DNA of 31,539 nucleotides from a virus: IMG/VR virus record IMGVR_UViG_3300030943_001853, positions 1 through 31,539 of that record. One strand, given 5' to 3'. The stretch's first letter is position 1, and the number at the start of each line of letters is the position of its first letter. Under the pieces are notes generated by a model. That model saw only the letters and a program-made list of their open reading frames with translations, did no database searches and was not told where the DNA came from. Made by a program: the position numbers and the translations under genes. This document shows, one piece after another, positions 24,430 to 30,730 of the stretch.

Positions 24430-24784
24430 TGAATTTTTTATTGATTACCGTAAGTGAAAAAGCATTGTTTTTATACCAGTCGGGCAGCTTGCTGATCAAA
24501 GCTTCAAAGGTTTTTATTATCTGCTGATCAGAGTCAACCCCCAAACCTTCTATTTTTTTGATGATTGCCGCCAGAGCCACCCCGTCCTTTGCTGAAAAGG
24601 CATAAGGAAAGCCTGAGTAGTCAGAGTAGCAAAACTCAAATACTCCCTTGCATGCCGAAAAAACAGACCGTTTGTCACTTTTGCTTTCGGTTAGTTCAAC
24701 GCCCAGGGCAGTGGCCAAAGCCTCGCGCAATTGTTGCTTCGAGGCGTGTGGGTTTTTTAATATCCGGAGTAAATCTTCGCTCAT
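24335..24784 (-). CDS. Unknown early protein
   Basis: A 149-residue protein starting MSEDLLRILKNPHASKQQLR. The N-terminal helices could be a small DNA-associated domain; the rest (SACKGVFEFCYSDYSGFPYA, then EALISKLPDWYKNNAF) is not recognised. It sits 2 bases after the gp16-like gene and overlaps the DUF6633-like gene by 95 bases. In Mu-like phages this zone encodes small replication or host-control proteins. Confidence 0.6.
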   Translation of the reverse strand: MSEDLLRILKNPHASKQQLREALATALGVELTESKSDKRSVFSACKGVFEFCYSDYSGFPYAFSAKDGVALAAIIKKIEGLGVDSDQQIIKTFEALISKLPDWYKNNAFSLTVINKKFNEITTSIKRSSVNSGGISADYRAQIARDLLA

Positions 24785-24786
24785 AA

Positions 24787-25251
24787 TTAATTGTCTGATA
24801 TTTGACTAAATCCATTTGCTTTATTCCATGCCTTTGTACCTGCGTTTTCAGCCGATTTTTGGAAGTTTGCTTCCAGTCCCCTGAATTGCCTGATCAGTTC
24901 GTCGAGCTCATCAAGCGTGTATTTATTGAGCCGTTTCTTCAGGATGCTGCGGGCATCCATAAAAGCGTTAAACTTATCGAAGCTGGTGCCTTCATGTATG
25001 CCCGTGCGCTGTGCTATTGTCAGTACTATCGACCGTTTTTCCTTCAGCGCCATTTTTTCGGTTAATTGGCTCGATACATGTTCGATCTTATTTAATTGAT
25101 TGACAAGATCGGTGAGTTCAAGATCGTAAAGTTCGCGGGTGCTTTTTGTCCGGCCTTCGGTAAACGAATAGACGAGCTCGTGTCTGGAATCGGCGTCGAA
25201 TCCTTTTTTAGTGAGGATAGCCATCAGTTGGCGGTGTTTTGATTCGTTCAT
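24787..25251 (-). CDS. Mu gp16-like early protein
   Basis: A 154-residue protein starting MNESKHRQLMAILTKKGFD. The N-terminal region (KHRQLMAIL, DSRHELVYSFTEGRTKSTRE, ELTDLVNQLNKIE) has the layout of Mu gp16/DUF1018-like proteins; the C-terminal half is helical (DARSILKKRLNKYTLDELDE). The start at 25251 gives the ATGA overlap with the HAD gene stop. Function in the family is unknown, expected in the middle/early phase. I considered it as an Avd-type partner of the reverse transcriptase and found no support. Confidence 0.65.
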   Translation of the reverse strand: MNESKHRQLMAILTKKGFDADSRHELVYSFTEGRTKSTRELYDLELTDLVNQLNKIEHVSSQLTEKMALKEKRSIVLTIAQRTGIHEGTSFDKFNAFMDARSILKKRLNKYTLDELDELIRQFRGLEANFQKSAENAGTKAWNKANGFSQISDN

Positions 25252-25589
25252 ATCATTCCTCCTGCATACGCCTTCCAAAGTGGGAACTTGGCTTTATCAT
25301 CAATGTAATAATCGGCATATATCTTTCGGCAATTTGCTTTGTCTATAAAAGGAGCTTCGGGTAAATTGTCATTTATGGCATCAAACTCAATACCGTGGTT
25401 ACGGCAAAACTCAACGGCCTCGGTAAGGTATGCACGTTCTGGCAGGTCGGTTCTACATGTCCATAATATGAGTTTGTGACCGGCTTCCTGAAAGTGTGAA
25501 ATAGTATCAAAAGCCTGTGGTATCGGGTTCCCGATCTCAGGGAAACGATCTTCAGCTATCGTTCCATCAAAGTCGATTGCTAGTATCAT
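25248..25589 (-). CDS. HAD-superfamily phosphatase-like protein
   Basis: A 113-residue minimal HAD protein. Motif I is MILAIDFDGTIAED with nucleophile Asp6 and Asp8. LILWTCRTDLPER carries the motif II Thr. The acidic end is KIYADYYIDDKA. It resembles BT0820-type small hydrolases common in Bacteroidota and their phages. The substrate is unknown; nucleotide or 5'/3' phosphate processing of DNA or RNA is possible. Overlaps neighbours by 4 bases on both sides. Confidence 0.82.
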   Translation of the reverse strand: MILAIDFDGTIAEDRFPEIGNPIPQAFDTISHFQEAGHKLILWTCRTDLPERAYLTEAVEFCRNHGIEFDAINDNLPEAPFIDKANCRKIYADYYIDDKAKFPLWKAYAGGMI

Positions 25590-25993
25590 GCATTTATAAT
25601 TTTATATGGGTGAATGTCGTAATAACAGCCATTTGAGCTATTCATTAAAAGCCCAGATTCGGGACCTAAGAAGCCAAAAGAAAGCATCCATTTTGGCCGT
25701 TGATGAAATAAGTCGCCCTGGTGATGTTTCTTATTTGGTTCGGTAATCTCAAAAACGATATCCCGATCGAACCAACCTTTATATGTCATGCAACCAGATG
25801 TAAGCAGGAATGAAGTGCGATCTTTACCACTTTCAAATCCTTTAACCTGATCGCCAACGTTTAATGTATTTCCGTAGATGGTTACAGGAGCTGCATATAT
25901 CAGCGTCTCACTTCTGTTCTCAAACCCGAAATAGTGCATACCATATTGGTAGCAGCTTAAGACATTTTCGATAATTCGGTATACTTCAGCCAT
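25586..25993 (-). CDS. Unknown early protein
   Basis: A 135-residue protein, aromatic and Gly-rich, with YAAPVTIYGNTLNVGDQVKG (50-69) that looks like a small beta-barrel and a C-terminal FGFLGPESGLLMNSSNGCYY. No family recognised. Its start is 19 bases after the preceding gene; it overlaps the HAD gene by 4 bases. Confidence 0.6.
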   Translation of the reverse strand: MAEVYRIIENVLSCYQYGMHYFGFENRSETLIYAAPVTIYGNTLNVGDQVKGFESGKDRTSFLLTSGCMTYKGWFDRDIVFEITEPNKKHHQGDLFHQRPKWMLSFGFLGPESGLLMNSSNGCYYDIHPYKIINA

Positions 25994-26012
25994 GATTTTC
26001 GATGATTATTAA

Positions 26013-26279
26013 TTAAAAATCTAAGTCGTTTGTGAAAAGTAGAATCGGAGTTTCACCGATCATATTTTCACGAATTGAAACTTTGTAAGGCTCTGTTTCA
26101 AAGTCGTTATCTTCCCACATACTGATGACTTTTTTATCCCATTCCGATTCCGGTATTTCCTCTACTGAATCAATTGATGTTTCTCCCATATCATCAAACA
26201 TTGCTTCTTTTGCTTCATTTTCATCATGACCAGAGTAGCCATAATAAACATCTCCTGATGTGAATTTAAATACTTTCAT
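26013..26279 (-). CDS. Small acidic early protein
   Basis: An 88-residue acidic protein (MKVFKFTSGDVYYGYSGHDE, then DSVEEIPESEWDKKVISMWE). Alpha/beta pattern with many Asp/Glu. Similar acidic proteins mimic DNA or inhibit host enzymes in phages, but nothing here shows this. Located between the DGR-linked 100-residue gene and an unknown gene, with 11- and 19-base gaps. Confidence 0.6.
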   Translation of the reverse strand: MKVFKFTSGDVYYGYSGHDENEAKEAMFDDMGETSIDSVEEIPESEWDKKVISMWEDNDFETEPYKVSIRENMIGETPILLFTNDLDF

Positions 26280-26290
26280 TTTAATGGTTT

Positions 26291-26593
26291 TTAAGTGAAT
26301 AAGTATCTTTCGTTTTCTACTATTATCGTTGTTGTGAAAGGAAACCCGTCTTCAGGAATCTGTTGTATCATTTCCCGCAAACCGCTGGACGAGGTGAATA
26401 CGATGTGATTTTCGTCCTTAAACGATATTTGAAGTTTTAAACATTTGCTTGATGAGCCTTTAAAGCATTTTGAATCTTCAATTTTAAAATGATGAACTAC
26501 GATTTCGCGGTTAAGTATTTTCGACATTTTTATTTTGTCGCCAACAAATGATTGTGATGTGATTTTTATATTGAATTGGTCAAAGCTTTTCAT
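26291..26593 (-). CDS. Small beta-rich protein coupled to reverse transcriptase
   Basis: A 100-residue protein whose start overlaps the reverse transcriptase stop (ATGA, 26590-26593), so the two are translationally coupled. Beta strands alternate with charged loops (VGDKIKMSKILNREIVVHHF, CLKLQISFKDENHIVFTSSS, PFTTTIIVENERYLFT), compatible with a small barrel. There is no Avd-like helical bundle. The coupling makes it a candidate DGR accessory factor; an ordinary phage role is equally possible. Family not assigned. Confidence 0.65.
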   Translation of the reverse strand: MKSFDQFNIKITSQSFVGDKIKMSKILNREIVVHHFKIEDSKCFKGSSSKCLKLQISFKDENHIVFTSSSGLREMIQQIPEDGFPFTTTIIVENERYLFT

Positions 26594-27540
26594 GCAAGCA
26601 ATTTCTTTAAGAGGTTTTTACTGTTACAATGCGCTGCCCAACCGTTATAACTGGCTATCGACTTTGCATTTCTATTTTTCTTCAGCATTCGTGCAAAATT
26701 CTGTTTAATTGATTTTCGTAAAAGTGTGTGCGTATGAAAAAAGACATAGCCAACGAAGTCAATACCTCTTTTTTCGACCGGAAATACCTGATAGTTTCCC
26801 TTAACCGTCAGTTTCAAATTATCCTGAAGGTATGTCCTGATTTCAGCAAGTAAGCCGTGCAAATAAGGCTTGGAGTCGGAAAGTACCACCAGATCATCAG
26901 CATACCGGAAGTAATATTTAACCTGCTTTTCTTCCTTCAGCCAGTGATCAAAATAAGTCAGATAGAAATTAGCCAGGTATTGTGATAGGTAGTTTCCTAT
27001 AGGCAACCCTGAAGTACTATCTATAATTTCATCCAGCAACCACAATAGGTCATTGTCTTTAATCTTCCGGCGCAGCAATTGTTTTAACGTGTCGTGATCA
27101 ACCGAAGGATAAAACTTCTTTACATCCAGCTTTAAGCAATACCGGGTATTTTCAACATCGTTTAAAGCCCGTTTAACTGCCCTTGCGGCGGCATGTATGC
27201 CTTTTCCTTTTATACATGAGTAAGTGTCTGTTGTGAAAGTTGAGACAAATACAGGCTCCAAAATATTCATCACCGCGTGATGGGTGATCCTGTCAGGGAA
27301 GTATGGCAGCCGGAAGATGATTCGTTCTTTTGGCTCGAAGATCGTAAACGTTGTGTATGGCGATGTCTTGTAAGTTTTGTTCACCAACATTTCGTGCAGT
27401 TGCTGAATGTTTGCTTCGCGGTTTTTGTCGTGTTGAATCACTCCAGGTTGTTTTGCTTTTCCTTTCCGCGCAACGGCATCAGCCATCTGAAGGTTTTCGA
27501 TGCTGCTGATTATATCGTACAAATTATTGATCCGTTTCAT
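26590..27540 (-). CDS. DGR reverse transcriptase
   Basis: A 316-residue reverse transcriptase of the diversity-generating retroelement type. Motif A has CLKLDVKKFYPSVD with Asp139. The DGR-typical motif GLPIGNYLSQ is at 178-187, where group II intron and retroviral enzymes have a QG form. The catalytic YADD is at 213-216 (YFRYADDLVVLSD) and RGIDFVGYVF at 258-267 is motif E-like. No maturase or endonuclease domain exists, and the length is near that of Bordetella phage DGR enzymes (about 330). With the TR transcript it makes adenine-mutated cDNA that replaces the VRs. It lies 97 bases downstream of the TR, in the same direction. Confidence 0.95.
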   Translation of the reverse strand: MKRINNLYDIISSIENLQMADAVARKGKAKQPGVIQHDKNREANIQQLHEMLVNKTYKTSPYTTFTIFEPKERIIFRLPYFPDRITHHAVMNILEPVFVSTFTTDTYSCIKGKGIHAAARAVKRALNDVENTRYCLKLDVKKFYPSVDHDTLKQLLRRKIKDNDLLWLLDEIIDSTSGLPIGNYLSQYLANFYLTYFDHWLKEEKQVKYYFRYADDLVVLSDSKPYLHGLLAEIRTYLQDNLKLTVKGNYQVFPVEKRGIDFVGYVFFHTHTLLRKSIKQNFARMLKKNRNAKSIASYNGWAAHCNSKNLLKKLLA

Positions 27541-27616
27541 GCCTTTGCTTTTAAAAGATCGTTTTCACTTTCGTTACCAACGCTCTTGAAAATGTGTTAT
27601 TTTTTGCCATGTGGGC

Positions 27617-27744
27617 AGGGTTTATGCTGCGAACTATGCAATTGCGCGAACTGACATTCGTATTCGTGTAGTTGTAATTCGAATTCGAATTCGAGAAACT
27701 GGAACCTGAAGACAAAACTGACAGCACTTGCAGCATACAACCTT
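27617..27744 (-). ncRNA. DGR template RNA cassette with closing stem
   Basis: The TR is enclosed by an inverted repeat: TATGCTGC (27623-27630) and GCAGCATA (27730-27737) are perfect complements. After one bulged base (27738), GGTT (27619-27622) pairs with AACC (27739-27742), with two further pairs outside, 14 pairs in all. The transcript (minus strand) would form a stem holding the TR as a loop. DGR template RNAs are known to need flanking structure. A 60-residue open frame across it is only the TR read as protein. Confidence 0.6.
27638..27718 (-). repeat. DGR template repeat (TR)
   Basis: An 81-bp template repeat. On the minus strand it reads as LSSGSSFSNSNSNYNYTNTN followed by VSSRNC; 21 adenines (T on plus) lie in 14 codons. 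Aligned to VR1 (offset 195), 16 of 21 adenine sites differ and all 60 other sites match. Aligned to VR2 (offset 616, over 79 bases), 15 of 21 differ and all other sites match. This adenine-only pattern is the DGR signature. Confidence 0.97.
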
Positions 27745-27751
27745 ATTTTAT

Positions 27752-28168
27752 TTATTCGGAATACAAGAAGTAATCGACGTACTCAGCCTCAAATTGCTCT
27801 GCGATGTACCTGGCCTTTTCCGATGAATCGGTGCAAAGGCGCGAACCGACAGCCGTACGCGTGCAGTCGTAAGTCGAACCCGAACCCGAGAAACCGGAAC
27901 CCGAAGACAAAACCCCAAACCAAGGGAAGTACTTATACTGATCATCATCACTCCAATCAGGCTTCCATCCATTATTAATCGCTTTGTAAATAATCATGAG
28001 CTTGTAAGCGGCTAATAACGGTTTTCTGAACTCTTCGGGGATCATTGACAGATCAGGAACGCTTGCCTGATCGATGTTCAACTGTGTGCAAGCATCTTCG
28101 AAAGTTTTGATAGTCCTGAAATCAAATTCGACGCTGTCTTTTTCTACATTTTTTGGTGTTGTAGTCAT
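27752..28168 (-). CDS. DGR target protein 1
   Basis: A 138-residue variable protein. The conserved N-terminal part has RTIKTFEDACTQLNI (19-33) and WKPDWSDDDQYKYFPWF (68-84). The variable repeat covers residues about 86-112 (LSSGSGFSGSGSTYDCTRTA, then VGSRLC). Unusually, about 26 conserved residues follow (SSEKARYIAEQFEAEYVDYF), so the VR is not at the extreme C-terminus. DGR target proteins commonly use a C-type-lectin fold for variability; the GSRLC end recalls that, but the fold is unproven. No signal peptide or transmembrane helix. It ends 34 bases before the TR. Ligand unknown. Confidence 0.9.
   Translation of the reverse strand: MTTTPKNVEKDSVEFDFRTIKTFEDACTQLNIDQASVPDLSMIPEEFRKPLLAAYKLMIIYKAINNGWKPDWSDDDQYKYFPWFGVLSSGSGFSGSGSTYDCTRTAVGSRLCTDSSEKARYIAEQFEAEYVDYFLYSE
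27820..27831. other. Short palindrome at the 3' border of VR1
   Basis: CCGATGAATCGG forms a 4-5-bp hairpin one base beyond the VR1 end (27833). In the Bordetella phage DGR a hairpin just downstream of VR promotes retrohoming. VR2 has only a weaker, wobble-containing counterpart at the same place (about 28240-28253). Confidence 0.5.
27833..27913 (-). repeat. DGR variable repeat 1 (VR1)
   Basis: An 81-bp copy of the TR, in frame in target 1. It differs at 16 positions, each a TR adenine. Changed plus-strand TR sites are 27642, 27643, 27652, 27657, 27658, 27663, 27664, 27669, 27673, 27678, 27684, 27685, 27690, 27691, 27700 and 27707. Confidence 0.97.
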
Positions 28169-28172
28169 GTTC

Positions 28173-28637
28173 TTAGTTGTTGATAGTTAAAAATTGTTTG
28201 TATAATTCATTGAATTGCTTTGCGGCATAGTTGCTCTTTTCCTCAGACTCGAAGCAAAGGCGCGAACCGACAGTCGTAAACGCGGAGTTGTAAACCGAAG
28301 ACGAATCCGAGAAACCGGAACCCGAAGACAAATTAAACCACGGCCAGTATTTGTACTGACTTTTATTGTCCCAGTCAGGAACCCACCCCTGATTAATTGC
28401 TGTCACAACAATTTTAAGTTTCTTATAGGCGGCTTCATCAGGTGTATCATTTTCCTGAATTACAGTTTCAGGATCAATGCCCAATTCCTCACAAGCATCT
28501 TCGAATGTTTTGATGTCATCAAAGTTTCGTTTCTTGAAAAATTCCTCTCCAACTGATTCTTCTAAAACTTTCCGACCCCATTCTGTTGATTCTATGTGGA
28601 GCCTTTTTACTTCTGATCTTTTAAGTTTTAATTTCAT
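28173..28637 (-). CDS. DGR target protein 2
   Basis: A 154-residue paralogue of target 1, directly upstream with 4 bases between. It has an extra basic N-terminus (MKLKLKRSEVKRLHIES), then the shared DIKTFEDACEELGI (41-54) and WVPDWDNKSQYKYWPWF (85-101). The VR covers about 102-128 (LSSGSGFSDSSSVYNSAFTT, then VGSRLC) and a conserved helix-like tail (EEKSNYAAKQFNELYKQF) follows. Tandem duplication lets one TR diversify two proteins. Soluble by appearance; cellular or virion location cannot be read from sequence. Confidence 0.9.
   Translation of the reverse strand: MKLKLKRSEVKRLHIESTEWGRKVLEESVGEEFFKKRNFDDIKTFEDACEELGIDPETVIQENDTPDEAAYKKLKIVVTAINQGWVPDWDNKSQYKYWPWFNLSSGSGFSDSSSVYNSAFTTVGSRLCFESEEKSNYAAKQFNELYKQFLTINN
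28254..28332 (-). repeat. DGR variable repeat 2 (VR2)
   Basis: A 79-bp copy of the TR, in frame in target 2. It differs at 15 positions, all TR adenines (plus-strand TR sites 27642, 27643, 27652, 27657, 27663, 27664, 27667, 27669, 27678, 27679, 27684, 27685, 27691, 27700, 27707). The changes mostly differ in base from those in VR1. Confidence 0.97.
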
Positions 28638-28659
28638 GATTTTGAATAATTATTGATAA

Positions 28660-29058
28660 TTAATATTCGAATAGTTTGAGTTGTGATTTATCCTCTACCC
28701 TTTCAGGAGTGGGTGATTTGTCGTTTTTGTTCTTGTTTGATGAAACCGGAATGAAACATTTGAAATACCAGTCGTCATGCTCCCATGTATCAATTTCACC
28801 AATAAACTTGTCTCCAAAGTCTGGCGACCGTTTAATCTGGAAATTTGCACACTCATTTATCCTGGTAATTTCTTCGCTTATTTGCTGTCCCAGCCTGTCC
28901 GGATCAACAACTTTTAAAGTTTTCACGAAAGGGTTTAGATTATCTTCGGTGCCGCGTCGTGCGTGAACCGGCAATTTCATCGACCGTTTCTTTTTATAAT
29001 CGGGAATACCCATAGGTTTGAACCGATTAATGAGCTTGATTCTAATCGTTACTTCCAT
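28660..29058 (-). CDS. Unknown early protein upstream of DGR targets
   Basis: A 132-residue basic protein (MEVTIRIKLINRFKPMGIPD) with a central FGDKFIGEIDTWEHDDWYFK and a disordered tail (SNKNKNDKSPTPERVEDKSQ). 22 bases before the DGR target 2 start, in the same direction, and probably on one transcript. Family not recognised. Confidence 0.6.
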   Translation of the reverse strand: MEVTIRIKLINRFKPMGIPDYKKKRSMKLPVHARRGTEDNLNPFVKTLKVVDPDRLGQQISEEITRINECANFQIKRSPDFGDKFIGEIDTWEHDDWYFKCFIPVSSNKNKNDKSPTPERVEDKSQLKLFEY

Positions 29059-29353
29059 TTGAATCTGTTATTTCTGGACCAGCATAAAAATCACCGTGAA
29101 GCTTACATTCTTTGATGAATATCACCTCTTTGGTAATCTTTGGTTCTTTGGTTGAATCAAACGATTTAATAATACGTTCTATGGCTTGTTCCTTTGCTTG
29201 GGAAGGATTTCCGGCAAAAGACATTCCTCTATAAGTTACGCTTGAGTATCGTACCGTTGCTGTCGGTTTTGGTTTAACCGTGAGCGTAATAGCATAAGGT
29301 TTAATTTCGGCTTTTTTGCTCATCATCGTCGGTTTCTTCGGTTTCGTCATCAC
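29042..29353 (-). CDS. Unknown early protein
   Basis: A 103-residue protein with a KP-rich N-terminus (KPKKPTMMSKKAEIKPYAIT) and a compact middle (ATVRYSSVTYRGMSFAGNPS). It overlaps the DUF4494 gene by 53 bases if the first ATG is used; an internal ATG pair (residues 10-11) gives less overlap. No family recognised. Confidence 0.55.
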   Translation of the reverse strand: MMTKPKKPTMMSKKAEIKPYAITLTVKPKPTATVRYSSVTYRGMSFAGNPSQAKEQAIERIIKSFDSTKEPKITKEVIFIKECKLHGDFYAGPEITDSNGSND

Positions 29354-29840
29354 TCTCAGTATTTGGCCTTGCTATAGGCTTCAAATTGGATGGAATCTGT
29401 TTGTTTAGATCATCCTCGAAGTATGGAAAAACATCGACAATGCTGCTTAGCGTAATGCTTGTCACTTGGTATGGAACCAGTATATAAGCAAGTCCTTCCT
29501 CAAGACGTTGGAGAGCCTGTTTAATATCATCGGCGGCAACCAGGAAGTATTGATTGATTTTTTTCTCTTTGCCAGCTTTTTCGTCAATGGTCACGATGGC
29601 AATCTTTGCTTTGTACCACCATTCACCAGTTTCGTGCGGGAAAATTTCAATGATGTTCGATTGCGAAATCTTCTTGACCACAAATTCGCCCCTAACCATT
29701 GTGCTAACCTGCTGAATTGCCCGTGCTTCTGCATCGGTATAAGTAACGGCATCCAACAAATAAACCTCACTCACTTTTCGTTCCCGGCCATCATCATCAA
29801 TCTTGAGATAGCCAACTTTACATTCAAACCAATTTTGCAT
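29301..29840 (-). CDS. DUF4494 protein
   Basis: A 179-residue DUF4494 protein, a common Bacteroidota phage/element family. Family features: MQNWFECKVGYLKIDDDGRE start, YLLDAVTYTDAEARAIQQ, GEWWYKAKIAIVTIDEKAGK and IVDVFPYFED, with an acidic tail. The start at 29840 is chosen because it matches the family's usual N-terminus. The longer frame upstream (to 29963) runs through the tRNA-like element and is unlikely to be translated. Function unknown. Confidence 0.85.
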   Translation of the reverse strand: MQNWFECKVGYLKIDDDGRERKVSEVYLLDAVTYTDAEARAIQQVSTMVRGEFVVKKISQSNIIEIFPHETGEWWYKAKIAIVTIDEKAGKEKKINQYFLVAADDIKQALQRLEEGLAYILVPYQVTSITLSSIVDVFPYFEDDLNKQIPSNLKPIARPNTESDDETEETDDDEQKSRN

Positions 29841-29880
29841 TTTTCTAAATTTTAAGTTGTTGATGACATTTTTGTCATTG

Positions 29881-29969
29881 AGCCGAATAGGAGAATCGAA
29901 CTCCCGCCTCTCAGCCACTCCGGGAAAACACTCCGGCGGCCTAACGATCTGCCACTGATCCAATCCGGC
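29881..29969 (-). tRNA. tRNA-like element with abnormal anticodon arm
   Basis: Minus strand, 89 bases. A 7-bp acceptor GCCGGAT/ATTCGGC (29969-29963 with 29888-29882; one G-T), linker TG, D arm GATC-AGTGGCA-GATC and a T arm GGGAG-TTCGATT-CTCCT are all tRNA-like, with discriminator T. The anticodon arm is not standard. About 34 bases form a longer helix (GGCCGC with GTGGCT) topped by a CGG/CCG hairpin with loop AGTGTTTTC, with no normal 7-base anticodon loop. Reading the loop as GTGTTTT would give GTT (Asn) with a mismatched stem pair. Could be a degenerate tRNA, a split or inserted tRNA, or a tRNA mimic. Confidence 0.5.
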
Positions 29970-30037
29970 AAATTTGCCCGTCTTTCCGGGCTGTCTAAAA
30001 TGAATCTGGTTTCAATCAATCACGAAAAAACCTTTTG

Positions 30038-30730
30038 CTATTTGAAAATTTCAAAATTCGGTTCAAAGCCTTCAGGAAAATCGACCGATGTAATTGAAAG
30101 CTGTACCGATTGCTTTTTGCCTTGACCATCGAGCGTTTCGGCTTCGATAAAAATGGCCGAACGAACGGGTTTGTAACTCGCGCGGATGATCTCTACACCT
30201 TTGTAAAACTCATCGTTCTTTACTTTATCGGCCAGGTTCTGAAGGTCTAAAACCCGGTTGGGTTTCAAGTTGCCCTTTGCATCCTTTTTTAGTAGGTTGT
30301 TAATCATGTCAACCAATTGCGCGCTGTTTTGGTCAACCGCAAGGCCGGTAATGTATTCGCGAATGATCGAAATTCCCGCATCCAGGGTGTCATCAAATTT
30401 GTCGATCACACGCCACCCGATTGTGATGTTGTTTCCATCCTCGTCGGAAAACGTATGGCTCTGCTGACCCGACTTGATGCCGTATAGTTCCTGTTTCAGG
30501 CTGATGATAGCGGCAAACGAGCCGTAAACGTTGGCTTTGGCAAGGCTTAACATGTTTGATAAGCTTTGAAGTTCAATAATCTGTTCGCGAACGGTTTGGT
30601 TGACCAGCGATTTGTAGCTCGCACGCTCTGAGTTCAGTTTGTTTTGTTCGGCCAGTTTCTTGGCTGCAATTTTTTGCTCAAGGGCTTCTAGTTGCTCCGG
30701 TGATAAGTCTTCAATTTCGATGTCTTTCAT
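30038..30730 (-). CDS. DUF3164-like Mu early protein
   Basis: A 230-residue protein with an N-terminal coiled coil (EDLSPEQLEALEQKIAAKKL) and a C-terminal domain resembling DUF3164 of Mu-like phages: GWRVIDKFDDTLDAGISIIR, then LVDMINNLLKKDAKGNLKPN with NRVLDLQNLADKVK. The family occurs in the early region of Mu-like phages near the transposition genes; function unknown. It overlaps the following reading frame by 4 bases at 30727-30730. Confidence 0.75.
   Translation of the reverse strand: MKDIEIEDLSPEQLEALEQKIAAKKLAEQNKLNSERASYKSLVNQTVREQIIELQSLSNMLSLAKANVYGSFAAIISLKQELYGIKSGQQSHTFSDEDGNNITIGWRVIDKFDDTLDAGISIIREYITGLAVDQNSAQLVDMINNLLKKDAKGNLKPNRVLDLQNLADKVKNDEFYKGVEIIRASYKPVRSAIFIEAETLDGQGKKQSVQLSITSVDFPEGFEPNFEIFK

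Noticed and set aside
24787-25251. Avd accessory protein of the DGR
   Set aside because: Although helical, it lies 1.3 kb beyond the RT and fits a gp16-like early protein; nothing links it with the TR.
26590-27540. Retron or group II intron reverse transcriptase
   Set aside because: No msr/msd or intron structure is seen, the RT has no maturase or endonuclease domain, and the TR/VR adenine pattern identifies a DGR.
27551-27736. A 61-codon open frame over the template repeat
   Set aside because: It is the TR read in frame with the targets (Asn/Ser-rich) plus unrelated flank. It has no conserved body and is enclosed by the RNA stem; best seen as non-coding template.
29841-29963. N-terminal extension of the DUF4494 gene
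   Set aside because: It runs through the tRNA-like element, and the family normally starts at MQNWFE; the extension looks like translated T-arm sequence.
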